A program made the position numbers and the translations under genes. Positions 1-10,689 of a stretch of 64,000 bases of DNA are shown in pieces (within the stretch, counting starts at the first letter, position 1; each line of letters starts with the position of its first letter). This DNA comes from Phialocephala subalpina (lineage: Eukaryota; Ascomycota; Leotiomycetes; Helotiales; Mollisiaceae). The stretch lies in NCBI GenBank assembly GCA_900073065.1, contig FJOG01000016.1, positions 62,001 through 126,000 on the forward strand, read 5' to 3'. Below the pieces are notes generated by a model, which saw only the letters and a program-made list of their open reading frames with translations, searched no databases and was not told the origin of the DNA.

Positions 1-1
1 C

Positions 2-715
2 GGTCATGAAACTCTCTGCGCCGAGCGAAAGTTGTACGGATACGCCAACCACGACCAAGGTTCTTTCGCGCATTACGGAGTGTGGAAAGCGGACTTCGTC
101 TTCAAGATCCCCGATTCTATTCCTCGCGAATATGCTTCACCGCTGATGTGCGGTGGTGCAACTGTCTGGAACGTCTTGTCGTCCTTCACCGCCAAACCCA
201 CAGACCGCGTTGGTATCATCGGTGTTGGCGGATTAGGACATCTCGCCATCCAATTCGCCGCCAAGATGGGCTGTCAAGTCGTCGTCTTCTCCGGAACAGA
301 CAGCAAGAAAGACGAAGCTATGAAGCTCGGAGCCAGCGAATTCATCACTACCAAAGGCGCCACCGAACTTCACGTCTCTGGTCCCATCGACCACCTCCTC
401 ATCACCACTTCCTTCCAACCTGACTGGAAGCTCTTCCTTCCCATCATGGCTCCTAGCGGAACTCTCTACCCTCTTACCGTCTCCAACGACGATCTCAAGA
501 TCCCGTACATGCCGATTATTGCTGGCGAGCTGAAGATTCAGGGTTCGTTGGTGGCTGCTAGACACGTTCAAAGAGACATGCTAGCCTTTGCTGCGCATCA
601 TCAGATTAGACCTGTTATTCAGAAGTTTCCGATGACGGTTAAGGGGATTACGGAGAGTATGAAGATACTAGATGAGGGGAAGATGAGATATAGGGGTGTG
701 CTTGTTGTGGAGTAA
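2..715 (+). CDS. Zinc-type NADP-dependent alcohol dehydrogenase (cinnamyl alcohol dehydrogenase family), 5' partial
   Basis: This is the C-terminal two thirds of a medium-chain zinc alcohol dehydrogenase that interconverts aldehydes and alcohols with NADP(H). The frame is open from base 2, so the N-terminus with the catalytic zinc ligands lies outside the window. The visible part begins with GHETLCAERKLYGYANHDQG, typical of the structural-zinc region of the CAD group. The Rossmann motif GIIGVGGLGHLAIQFAAKMG follows, and the protein ends in GVLVVE. No intron is seen. The exact substrate cannot be read from this fragment. The stop codon is at 713-715. Confidence 0.9.
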   Translation, partial: GHETLCAERKLYGYANHDQGSFAHYGVWKADFVFKIPDSIPREYASPLMCGGATVWNVLSSFTAKPTDRVGIIGVGGLGHLAIQFAAKMGCQVVVFSGTDSKKDEAMKLGASEFITTKGATELHVSGPIDHLLITTSFQPDWKLFLPIMAPSGTLYPLTVSNDDLKIPYMPIIAGELKIQGSLVAARHVQRDMLAFAAHHQIRPVIQKFPMTVKGITESMKILDEGKMRYRGVLVVE

Positions 716-1251
716 GATGGGATGTCGAAGGAGATATGGGGCTTTGTATGATATGGATGGATGAGCATTGCGTTGGCGTAGGCTTGGGCCGATATATGTA
801 GAGGGATTTTTAGACTAGGCTTGCTTTCAAGGAACGGCGTATTCTGCAAATGTGTGTAAATAAATCGAAGTGAGTTCAGCAACCTTTGTCCATAAGGTCC
901 GCCAACTTCCCAATGCCCAATACCCAATGCCCAAGTAGGCTTGGGACATCGGAAATTAGTCGGGGTATGCGACTCAAGATATATCAAAAACACATTCGTT
1001 ATCTAGATCTTGATATACCAAGAACATAGCATGCAGCGGTTCGGTGGCTCGCAAGTGTACCAAGCAGGGAGAACTGCCACCATCGACCACAGTTTGGGAC
1101 CTACGAACACAAGAGGATTAGCTTAAGACCCCGAAGAAAATGAGATTTGTGATCGCTGGTAATAAAAAAAATATTCGCTTAGAAACTCGATCATCGTGTC
1201 TTCCGACTAGAACAAAATCTTCCAACTCGGACGCTCCATCCAAAATCCAAG
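716..1251. other. Intergenic, no gene seen
   Basis: This stretch holds the 3' flank of the alcohol dehydrogenase and the 5' flank of the broken gene starting at 1252. It contains a short direct repeat (aatgcccaatacccaatgcc near 912-931). No convincing coding frame was found on either strand. Confidence 0.5.
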
Positions 1252-2089
1252 ATGTCGATTCCAGACACTATGGAAACAATGTACTGGCTGGCCACAGACA
1301 AGGGGCAATGCCAGCCCATTCATAGCTGGAATCACCCCTTTTTCGTCTACCCGAGGAGCTTCGCTGCAACATCTATGACCTACGCGTCCTAGGATCAAGA
1401 GCTATCGATATCCTGGAGGCATATACAATCCCAGGTGGTGTCTCCACAACAAATACACTTGGTCGACTTTCCAACACTCACCCTGTCTCCAGGAGAGAGA
1501 TACCAGACTGGCTGGGATCGAGGCCGAACCTTCGACGATTGATGACCGGAGAAATCTTTGATCCTGAAACGGTCATTTTCTTGCTCCAAGTCGATAGAGA
1601 TATCTTGAACTACACGCCGGCTTGGGTATCTCACCTCATTTGCGCAGTCAACGACGCTGAGTTCCAAGAGCATGTCCGACATCTTATCATCGAGGTACCT
1701 CAATAATACCCTCTCAATGCAACCACTCGGCTCCTACAGTCCAGAGAACTCTATCCAAACCGAGAGGCCATCTCCGCGAACTCAAGAACCTTGAACGTCT
1801 AGACATTTTCGACAGACCGACTTCGTACGATAGATGTCTCGATCAGGATCCGGAAAACAGTGAATGGCAAAGTATCGGTAAGGATATCTGGATGACTGTC
1901 CGGTGGGCGCGGAATTCTTGTAACTTCCGCAAGCCGTGCACGTGTTGCACAGTTCTTGACCTCAGGTACGGTACTGAGAGGGGAAAGGGTGATGGTGAAC
2001 AATTGTCGGCGGTGGAGGCTCCGAGATGGAACGATACCGATTATTTGATGTTTGAGTTTTTGTACTTACAGAGAGGTCCGAGAGCTTAA
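1252..2089 (+). pseudogene. Broken gene with a LPxELR box (2EXR/F-box-like fungal protein)
   Basis: The start at 1252 opens a frame (MSIPDTMETMYW...) that reaches SWNHPFF in a CCCTTTTT run near 1338-1343. The +1 reading frame then carries the natural continuation RLPEELRCNIYDLRVLG, which resembles the LPxEIRxxIW box at the start of fungal 2EXR/F-box-type proteins. Adding one T would restore continuity, so this is either a single-base deletion or a homopolymer assembly error. A 50-nt intron (GT at 1695, AG at 1744) plausibly joins VRHLIIE to an LRR-like HLRELKNLERLDI segment in another frame. The protein would stop at 2087-2089. Function is unknown. As written the gene cannot make a full protein. 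Confidence 0.5.
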
Positions 2090-2852
2090 ATTAGTTATGA
2101 ACCTCAGCATACCTGCGGACTAGGGGAGAATACAACATAGATTCCATCATATTGTGCCTGCCTCTCGATGTTTGGAAAAGTGATACTGAAGCGTCCTGAG
2201 AGATGAAGGAATCGACTCGAACATCTTGAGAAGAGTTCGACCTTGTACTGACTTCAACAAGTCAAGTTTGGAGACCCCATAGAGATTGGCCAAGAAATCT
2301 CAGTTCTAAAGTTCTCCTATTTTTCTGGGACAATCTCCCTCTAGATACCAGCTTTCAGCGTGTCGCCTTTTTTCAGAAATCGCGAGCCTGCCTGAGGAAA
2401 TGATGCTCCCAAAGACGTGCAATAGGATGATCTCGAAAGATAAGCACTACTAAATGGGGCCGCGTTGATGCTTCTCTATGGGTAGACCACTTGATTTCCT
2501 ACCTTTATTGAGCGATTGCTTAGTGAAACTTTTCCGAGGAGCCGAGATAGGTAGGTCAATATGTCTGAAGCATGCAAGCAAACCGCCGCCAAAGAGATAT
2601 GCTGTTGTTATCAAGATACCAAGTCTCCGAGGATATCGATAAGAGATACGACGTGCAACAAAAACAAGAAACACAGATAGCAAGATAAGGAACAAAATGA
2701 CAATCTGTTTGGATATTTGCAAATACAATTGCATGAAACCGAGCAAAGACCAACAACGTTTTCATAATACATAGACCCATTTACAGTTCCCATTTCCATC
2801 CTTCCGGGGGTCCCAACCCATCAATCCACGGCTACCAAACGACACGAAAGAA
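2090..2852. other. Intergenic, mostly 3' flank of the aldehyde dehydrogenase gene
   Basis: No recognised gene. A minus-strand frame at 2450-2734 could encode a small protein with two hydrophobic stretches; it lies just downstream of the aldehyde dehydrogenase stop and may simply be 3' UTR. Confidence 0.4.
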
Positions 2853-4555
2853 TCATTTCAAATAAGAAGGCAAATTATTTCCCTGCCATCTCTTAGCACC
2901 CACTGCAATCAAAGCAACAACAGCCCATCTTAAAACAGCGCCCTTCAAACTCTCACCTCCAAGTGAAAACACAAGTCCCAACCAATACCCCACTCCTTTG
3001 ATCTCCCGACCTTCTCTGTCGAAATCCGGCTTCATCTCGCTCATTTGTCTGAACTTCTTGAGCTTGCCGTCGTATGGTGGATAGCGGACGTCGAGTAACT
3101 TCTCCATCCAGCCGGGTGTCTGGACTACAGAGCGGCGGTGGGTGAAGGTGTCGAATGAGGATTTGCCTCTGTATGCTCCTTGACCGGAGTCTCCGACACC
3201 GCCGAAGGCTAGTGTTGGGATTGAGCCGTGGAAGAAGGCATCTGTAGGATATTAGATATAGAACAAGAATGCATTAGGTGTATCACTTACCGTTCACAGT
3301 CGCTCCTCCGCTAGTGACTTCGTTGAGAACTGAAGAATGTTAGAAAGAGACAATTTTTGGAAGCCGATATAAACTTACTCTTATCGGTCTCTTTCTTATT
3401 GCCGAAAGGATACAGGCCCAGAGGCGTGGAATGGACAGCATTAGCGTTACGAATAGCCTCCTCGACACTGTCGACTGCCAATAAAGGCATCAACGGTCCG
3501 AACGACTCGTCCACGATCATCGAATCCTTGATATCTTCGACTTGAACGATAGTCAACTCAATGAAGTTCTCCGCCTCGTCCATCTCGCCACCAACTAGAA
3601 TCTTGCCCCGAGTCTCATCAAGCATCTTCTTGATTCTGTGAAAATGCCTGTTGTTGACAATCCTGGCAAAATCGGGACTGGCTTTTTGGCCATTAGGGAA
3701 GAACTCCTTAATGGCGATCTTGAGCTGCTCGACGAAGGCTGGCAGGATATCTCGCTCGACCATTATATAGTTTTGACTGATGCATACCTGACCGGCGTTA
3801 TGGAATTTGCCCCACAAGAGACGTCGAGCTGCAAGACGTGGATCCGCGTTCTTGGTGACAATAGCAGGATTTCGGCCTCCAAGTTCGAGACAGACAGGCG
3901 TAAGGGTTTCAGCGGCCTTCTTGGCGATAATAGTGCCAACGTTGGCACTGCCAGTATAGAAGATCTTGTCCCACTTCTCGTTGAGAAGGGCAGTTGTTTC
4001 CTGAACGCCACCATTTGCAACAGCGTACGCATTTGGATCAAGGTACTTCTCAACAATGTTCTTCATGACCATAGCAGATGCTGGTGACACCTCTGACGGC
4101 TTCAACACAGCTGTACATCCTGCTGCAATGGCTCCGATCAAAGGACCTATCGACAACTGTACTGGAAAGTTATACGCTCCAATAATGAGCACCGTGCCGA
4201 GAGGTTCTTTCCGAATCTTGGGATTTAACAACGAGTTGGTGAGTGGAATGTCTGGCGCCTTCTCGTCTTTCATCCACTTGGCCAGATTCTTGGTGACGAA
4301 CATAATATCATTCTTGCACCAGTCAATTTCGGAGATATATGTTTCGAAGGATGGCTTTCCAAGGTCCTTCTTGCAGGCCTCTACGAGAGCTTCCGAGTTG
4401 TCGACAATGCCCCAATATAGCTTGCGAAGCTGGACCAGTCGGTATGCGATCGGTTTCGTCTTTTGTGAGCTAAAGGTAGTTCTGCAAAGGTTGACTGTGT
4501 TGGGAATCGAGTCGATGGAAGTCGCCACGAAGGGCTCGAGCTTGGTAGATGCCAT
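2853..4555 (-). CDS. HFD1: Fatty aldehyde dehydrogenase, class 3 (HFD1-like), membrane anchored
   Basis: The product oxidises long-chain aldehydes to fatty acids with NAD(P)+. Exons are 3379-4555, 3291-3329 and 2853-3241 on the minus strand; the 49-nt introns join in frame to give 534 aa, the usual length for this family. The N-terminal 410 residues hold the NAD-binding motif FYTGSANVG (about 199-207), the general base Glu224 in LELGG and the nucleophile Cys258 in GQVCIS. After the second intron comes SFDTFTHRRS, the usual class 3 C-terminus. A hydrophobic helix near the end (AVLRWAVVALIAVGAKRW) suggests a tail anchor in ER, mitochondrial outer or lipid-droplet membrane, as in yeast Hfd1 and human ALDH3A2. 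The family is clear; the location is inferred. Confidence 0.92.
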
Positions 4556-5596
4556 GTTGAATGGTGGAGCTGCTCAAGAATAGCTGTTAGCCAAGTTCAA
4601 GCAAGTTCTTTGGGATAGAAAGGTGTACTCGTTTTGGCAAAAAAAAGTTGGAAAGTGGCAGGAATTTGTACTTCCCCGCTCGTGAGAAACAGTTGCCGAG
4701 ACAGTTGTACTTGAGCATGTGAAGCAAAAGAAGCTACAAAAGTACTTACATGTCTTATGATTTCAATCCTTTACTTGATCTGCGAATCAACGCTCAATAT
4801 TTATTCGTAAACTTTGCCTGCCCAATAACTCAAAGCTTGTAAAACTCTAGGCAGCGTATTGTGGACGACGGACCCAAAGATACTTCAGATCTCTATTATC
4901 GGAAATAGGTGCGGGACAACTACTTCCCGGCGCGTTCGGAATCTGGGGGAACGCAGGTGAGACGAGCTGACAGCAGTATCGGGGTGAGATGTAATCGTGG
5001 TAAAACGAGTGCTGCAGAGTGAGATGCGGATGTGAGGAGTAATGGTCACGGTAGAGAGTCAAGTACCATTGGCCAATGCGGGCGTGCTAGCTGCAGACCG
5101 AGGTTCCCATTGCGATGCAAAGAGTTTTTGTGGGGCAACAACCTAGTACCGCGACCTCTGTAAGACTCGAGAGCACGTGTTAAAGGGGTTAAGTAAGCGG
5201 ATACTCAGAGGCAATAAGGACTCTCTTCAGACGTGCGTAGGTGAGGTAGACGATTGTATTTGTATTGCTATACAGCAGAATCACCGTTTCCGTTTCATAG
5301 TTTGATAGAAAACAGAACCTTACAGACAGCGGCACACGACAAGCATGTTACTCGCAGCTAGGAACTCTTGTCAAAGGCTGTTCATCCTTGGAGCGGAAAA
5401 GGAGCAGGAAAGCCCTCGAATGTGATCAAATACCGCTGCTAGAAGATCTAGCTCCGATCATCCCAAGAGTAGAGACATCGGGCTTGCCAATCACACCCGA
5501 GGTCTAGAAATAGGATACGCCAGCTGCTTGGACATCTTCCCGTCGAAGTTGTATTTGTACACTTAGTCGGATCATGTACAGTATCTTACAGTATCG
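4556..5596. other. Intergenic, no gene seen
   Basis: This is the upstream region of the aldehyde dehydrogenase gene and the 3' flank of RSM24. A minus-strand frame at 4847-5062 has no recognisable features and sits where a 5' UTR or promoter is expected. Confidence 0.45.
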
Positions 5597-6813
5597 CTAC
5601 CTTCTGACTCCTAACATCCTTCCTTTGGCCTTTGCACCACTCCCAGCCATGACCAATTCAGGCATGAGCTCCTTCGCAGCGGCCGCCTTTCTCTTCAGCC
5701 CTTCTTCGATCTGCAAGACACCATCCACGACTTGACCCATGATGGCCCTTTGCTGCTCCCTCATGGCAACCTCCTGTCGATATTGCTCCAACTCTGCTCT
5801 GCGCTGCGCTGTCATCTTCCATTCCTTGGGGAATTTTGGAATTGGTTTGAAATGATGGTGTCGTGTGTCTAATGGGACGTCCTCGAATGTGTCTGTGGAA
5901 TCCTGTAACCGGTTAGAGCAAGTTGAAAGAATTGGAAAGAGTGATCATACCCGTGCTTCTGTTAAGAGCGAATCAACCACGTCTCCCAAATACCGCTTGT
6001 TTTGAGCTTGTGTCTCGAACATCTCACAGTTCATCTTCACAATGTCTGTTTCTGGATTGTATCTCACACCAGCCAACTTCTTCAGCTTTTCCCTCTGAAG
6101 GTCTGTCAGATTTGGCATATCTGCAGGAGAGAACTCCAAAACGACTTTCTTCTCGGCGGGATGCTGGTCGCCCATGTAACTGGTGTATCGGAACCGCAGC
6201 GGCATGTCTGCTGTGGGCGGCTGGAAGGGTTTGGCAAGCTCTGATTACTTTGTCATTATCACAATCCTTTAGCAGAGATAGGGAATGACCTACTAGATAG
6301 CAATGGCATTTCCCAAGCTGCCAATCTTGCATAATGCCGTATCTCTCGGTGCTGTTCCAACTCGCCGTGTGCAAGTGCATTGATATCATCATCGTCATCC
6401 TGCAGCGTATCCTCGTACTCCCATGGATCAGGATCCCCTATATTCATGAACGTCTGCTTTGGTTTCATCGTCCGTGATGGCATCCTTTGACCGCGTTGGG
6501 GGACGTCTCGCGCGACATTCTCAAGTGCCGCCTTCCATAGTTCGCCCTCTGATGGCTCATTAAGAATACTCTTCTCCAAGTCAAGAATTTCTTGTGCGAG
6601 TGGATCGCTCGATTTCCTCAGCTTCTTACGGACATCTTCGGCAGGTTTCCTCAGCTGTCGTGTAGAAGTCGTTGTAAATGCCCTGTCGAGTCCAATTGTT
6701 CGAGTCGCATATTGATGAGCTGCAGGCCTACAGCTGCAGCTCCTCGCTGCAACCCGGAAGCCTTGTATAGCGGTGGCCATAGCTGTTGACCTGGAATTGT
6801 GGTACTCGTACAT
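5597..6813 (-). CDS. RSM24: Mitochondrial small ribosomal subunit protein mS35 (Rsm24)
   Basis: A protein of the mitochondrial 37S ribosomal subunit. Three exons (6294-6813, 5951-6240, 5597-5902) with introns of 53 and 48 nt give 371 aa in frame. The N-terminus is Arg/Ser-rich, as a mitochondrial presequence should be; a second Met at 6780 (MATAIQGFR) is an equally good start. The conserved mS35 core includes NIGDPDPWEYED, the block FRYTSYMGDQHPAEKKVVLE and RYNPETDIVKMNCEMFET. The C-terminus is a basic, helical tail. It is divergently arranged with ALG13, with 137 bp between the two ATGs, so both genes probably share a promoter region. Confidence 0.9.
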
Positions 6814-6909
6814 GCAGAGGATATAAAATTGTCAGGTCAATCAACACACTAGACCAAGATGGTTAGCCTGGATTACTAGCTTACTTTGGGTTTCTTTCAT
6901 GCACGCTCA

Positions 6910-6925
6910 GTGTTACTCGTAACAC
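6910..6925. promoter_or_regulatory. Inverted repeat GTGTTAC-TC-GTAACAC in a bidirectional promoter
   Basis: A perfect 7-bp inverted repeat with a 2-bp centre lies 26 bp before the ALG13 ATG and 97 bp before the RSM24 ATG. The TTAC..GTAA core resembles bZIP (AP-1/CREB-like) half sites. Binding is inferred only from symmetry and position. Confidence 0.35.
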
Positions 6926-6950
6926 GACCACGGAGCTTATAACCGCCGAC

Positions 6951-7882
6951 ATGTCTGACGCCCACCTTATCGATATGGGCTCAGATCACAAAGTGCCATG
7001 GCCACAGCCACAGCCACCACCTGCAGCACCGGCTCCCAAACCTCGACGCGGTCAACCAGGTCCTAAGAAGATGGAAAGGGTAATCTTCATCACCACCGGT
7101 GCCACTGCGCCATTCCCTGAGCTGGTTGCGAAGGCCTTGAGTCCAGAATGCCTCGCAGAATTCGAGAAGGAAGGCTTCACGAAGGTGTACCTTCAGTGCG
7201 GTGATGTCCTCGCGGAATTCCAGAAAGGCACCTACATCCCCCCACAAGGTACTTGCAGACTGTCCGTCGAGGCTTTCGATTTCAAGAACAGTCTCCATGA
7301 TGACATGCGCCTTTGTCAAGCAAAGGAAGGTGTACGAAAGCAAGGCTTGATTATCATGCATGCTGGTAAGGAAATTTTAATGATCACTACCCTTCTCAAC
7401 CACTGACTTGGGTACCAGGCGCAGGAACTGTGATGGATGCCATGAGATTGGGTCTCGCGATGATTGTAGTAGCAAACCCCGCCCTGTTAGACAACCACCA
7501 AGACGAGTTGGCCCAAGAGCTGGAAGACCAAAACTATGCTACCCGCTCTGATGTCGAGTGAGTCCCCTCAATGATGCCTTTTGGCAGCCGAGAATGGACG
7601 ACGCCTCCTCGTCTCTATATGCTAACATTCGGACAGCGGACTTGCAAAGGCAATTCGTGTCGCATTAATGAAGCAATCTAAGCCATGGGCGCCTCAGCAC
7701 GCTACTGTCAAGAACATTATTGATGATGTTGTCGGATACCAAGCGGATGTGAGTTCAAGATTGGTGTTGGATTGAAGTGGTTGGAATCTGTCTAATTTTC
7801 TTTTGAATGCCGTTAGGGCAAGCAAAGCAAGTTCTGTCACTGGGAAATCGTCAATGTGATTAATTTCTACGACGTGGACTGA
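6951..7882 (+). CDS. ALG13: UDP-GlcNAc transferase subunit ALG13
   Basis: Catalytic subunit of the ALG13/ALG14 enzyme, which adds the second N-acetylglucosamine to dolichol-PP-GlcNAc on the cytosolic face of the ER in N-glycan assembly. Exons 6951-7365, 7419-7557, 7637-7748 and 7817-7882 join in frame to 243 aa. A Pro-rich N-terminal extension (about residues 14-40) precedes the GT28 C-terminal fold: VIFITTGATAPFPELV, then LIIMHAGAGTVMDAMRLG around the first splice junction, and NPALLDNHQDELAQEL, the UDP-GlcNAc-binding region. ALG14, the membrane partner, is not in this window. Length and motifs fit the family well. Confidence 0.93.
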
Positions 7883-8771
7883 TCGGTCTTCGAGATTTCG
7901 ACCAACGACCCCGAACCTGGCATCAGAATGGTGTATATCTGGTCATAGTGCGCAAACACGATACCTCCGTACTAGAATCAAGCGCATTTGTGCTTCCTAT
8001 CAAGAACTGCAATGAATGGTCTGTACTTTTTCCTCCCTCGCTTTCCTCGGACGCACAGCTAATAGGTACAGAATACGACGCATCCCACGCGTTTCATCTG
8101 AACTGAAAACTCCTGTCTTCACAGCTCACCTCGCATAATGCCTTCCTTCGAAAATGAAAGTAACCGACTACGGCAACAACGACAGATGGAGCATGCTTTT
8201 AATTGACTTTTCAGACCTCAATCGAGTAAGAGCTAGTCGCTTTATCTTTAATAGGATTTCAGATATTCGTTTCTGTTCTTCGGTTGGCCGGCGGGTTGGT
8301 TCGAAAGGCAACAAAACACCTTTGGGGAAGTACATCATCTGCCGGACCACTTCAGCCTTGTGTTACCTAGAGACAGTCGTATTGCACCGATTGGAATTCT
8401 ATCCCGGCAGTATGGTAAGCCCTACCTGCTAGCAAGAACTTCTCGTACAGCACCGTTTCTCAAGCTTGACCAGGGGTCTGATGGACGTAAGTCTACGTAC
8501 ATGATTCGACGGCTCGTCTTACTTGTCCATTGGACCATCGGGTCCATTGCTTACATTTAGTCAGCACAACGTGTGCCCAATATAGAGAAAGGTTACATTC
8601 ACATATTCTACTCGTCTTTTTAATATTTCGTTCTATGTCTGCAGAATTGCGGCGGGATGTAAGCACTTAGATAACCTCTGCTAGAGCCTTCAAATATACT
8701 GCCTCTATGCTCCAGCATTTGACTTTCTTTCCTTCCTCAATTCTATATTAATTCTCATTTATCACAGAACA
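7883..8771. other. Intergenic, no gene seen
   Basis: Between ALG13 and the GNAT gene. Short open frames at 8154-8560 have no recognisable motif and read unlike neighbouring coding sequence. Confidence 0.45.
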
Positions 8772-9535
8772 ATGGCTCTTCCCGCTAGCTTAAAACTCGA
8801 GACAGGCTCACCCGAGGACGTGAAGGAGGCCTTTCAAGTTATGTTAGACACATACGACGTTGACACCGAAATCTGGAAAATAATAGTCAAAGACTGTGAC
8901 CAGAAAGAGATCTTACCTTGGGTGCTCAAGACCTTCGCGGTGAGATGGGGAATGCCAGACATCTCCACTTACAAGATTGTGGAAGAAAGCTCGGGGTACG
9001 TGCAAATACATGTGAATCTCATATTTCTCATACGAACCTAATCTAACGGGTTGACAGGAAAATTGTGGCATTTGCTTTCATACAGACCCCGTGGAAATAC
9101 GTTCCAGCTATGACCCAGGAGATGAAGAACATAGCACTATCCGAGGAGCTCCCGCCACTGCTCGAGGGAATGGATTATGAAGCCTTCATAGCATTCTTCG
9201 AGTCTCTCGGAGCTCCCAGTCAGCACGGATATGACCCAGTCGAGGACTATCATCGAAAAGGCACTGTCGTTCATCCGGGTCACCAGAAGAAAGGACTAGG
9301 AACGGCCCTCACGAAGGTATGGAACGAGGTGACGGACAAAAGTGGTGATAAGACCTGGTGTCCTTGTTGGTCGACTTCTGTGAAGATGTTTAGAGATCAT
9401 GGGTTCAAGGATGTGGGTGAGGTTGATGCTCATTTGGAACGTTGGGGCGGGTCGGGGAAGAATAGTATCACGTATGTTACTGTGCGATATCCACCTGGGT
9501 CTGAACCCGAAGCTAAGAAAGCTGGTGAATCTTGA
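8772..9535 (+). CDS. GNAT-family N-acetyltransferase
   Basis: Predicted acetyl-CoA-dependent acetyltransferase of unknown substrate. Two exons (8772-8995 and 9058-9535) flank a 62-nt intron with a good CTAAC branch site near 9043; the joined protein has 233 aa. After the intron, GKIVAFAFIQTPW is the beta-strand pair that usually precedes the acetyl-CoA site. VHPGHQKKGLGTALTKVW is the Q/RxxGxG/A acetyl-CoA-binding motif A. MFRDHGFKDVGEVD is the typical C-terminal GF..VG element. Fungi carry many such genes with roles from amine or antibiotic acetylation to metabolism; nothing here fixes the substrate. Confidence 0.85.
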
Positions 9536-9711
9536 CCGGTTGGAGAGATCGTTTTGAGTGCATGACGGAAAGATTCTGGAGCAGAGCTATGTTCAATGAA
9601 TGGCATTGAGAGAATCTAAGTCTGAATCGGTGGAAGAGAGACAAATCCCTGGGAATTTAAGCATGGAATTAGCATGGTCAGTAAGCCTATGAGAAATATG
9701 CGTTCCGCAAT

Positions 9712-10398
9712 CTAGGCTTGACCCATTTGAATTGCTGGATCCGGCACCAACGTGTAACACAAACTCATCGATTGTCCCTTCGTCTTCCGACTAAACACTT
9801 TCAAGTCCTCAACTCTCCCAATGGTACTTCCCATCAACCTTCTGGCCCCAGTCATGCCTTCTCTCCTCTCCACTCCCTTCCCTTTCTCCCCTCTACCATC
9901 ACGTGCCTCTCCCTTGCCTCGCACATTCACTATTCCTGTCTCCGGCTGACGCAACAAAGAACACAACTTCCTAATATCCGTAAACGCCTCCTCATTAATC
10001 TCCAATACATCTCGTATCGCCTGCCATTCCAACGGATTCATCCTCGTAGCCTGTAATTTGAGAATGATTTGTATTGTCGGCGCTTCGATTAGACCTTCTC
10101 CTAGGATGTCTTTGCTATCTCTTCGGCTTCGGCTTGCTCTTCTTTTGAGGGTGTGAAGTGGTAGGCTTGTTTTGGTGAGCTCAAGGGGATTTGGGAGTTG
10201 GGGTTGAAGGTAGCTCGTAGGTAGTTTTTGAGTATTGACTCCATGATTTTGTGGTTGTGTCTGGATGAGGGAGGATGGATTTTTGTCGTCTTGCTTCGGA
10301 GACTGATGGGTCGTGATAGCTGAATGGTGTCCTTGGCCTTGGTGAATGTAATTGATTGAGGATGAAGGTATGGACACAACGCACGCGCCGAATGACAT
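9712..10398 (-). CDS. Uncharacterised gene with a probable frame break
   Basis: Not recognised. A continuous minus-strand frame of 228 aa spans the interval, but its first half is Ser/Gln/Pro-rich and looks like an out-of-frame reading. The neighbouring frame starts with a better N-terminus at 10244 (MESILKNYLRATFNPN...), runs to EEQAEAEEIAK near 10116, and then stops. The continuous frame picks up there with DILGEGLIEAPTIQIILKLQ and a helical segment (NPLEWQAIRDVLEINEEAF). Inserting one base near 10112-10116 would join both, and no GT..AG pair is available to do so by splicing. The C-terminus is basic and Gly/Arg-rich. It is a real gene with a sequence error, or a young pseudogene. Confidence 0.45.
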   Translation of the reverse strand: MSFGACVVSIPSSSINYIHQGQGHHSAITTHQSPKQDDKNPSSLIQTQPQNHGVNTQKLPTSYLQPQLPNPLELTKTSLPLHTLKRRASRSRRDSKDILGEGLIEAPTIQIILKLQATRMNPLEWQAIRDVLEINEEAFTDIRKLCSLLRQPETGIVNVRGKGEARDGRGEKGKGVERREGMTGARRLMGSTIGRVEDLKVFSRKTKGQSMSLCYTLVPDPAIQMGQA

Positions 10399-10689
10399 TG
10401 AATTACAAAAATTATTTCAAAGATCCGCAAAGTGCGAGGCATTAGAAGAAGCACGAATCACCGAGGTGAGCACAAACAATAGAGGAATATGACGGGAGCA
10501 CAAAACCACTCATGTCATTGATACTCTGGCAAACTACATCTCGCCCGTGAAAACAAGCAGGAAAACTGATCGACGGAGACTTCTCCGCGCTGTCTCCGGG
10601 AAGTATCGCTGGCAAGGAAATGTCTAAGCACTCATTTCTTCCCGGGAAGTACCAGAGCTGGATGGTCAATTGTACATTATCCTCTAATC

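Noticed and set aside
1395..1703. Minus-strand frame opposite the LPxELR gene
   Set aside because: It is the antisense shadow of the better-supported plus-strand reading.
8154..8560. Plus-strand frames after ALG13
   Set aside because: No motif, weak starts, and no plausible splice structure.
10105..10120. Programmed -1 frameshift in the unrecognised gene
   Set aside because: The sequence GCAAAGACATCC is not a classical slippery heptamer and no downstream pseudoknot was evident.
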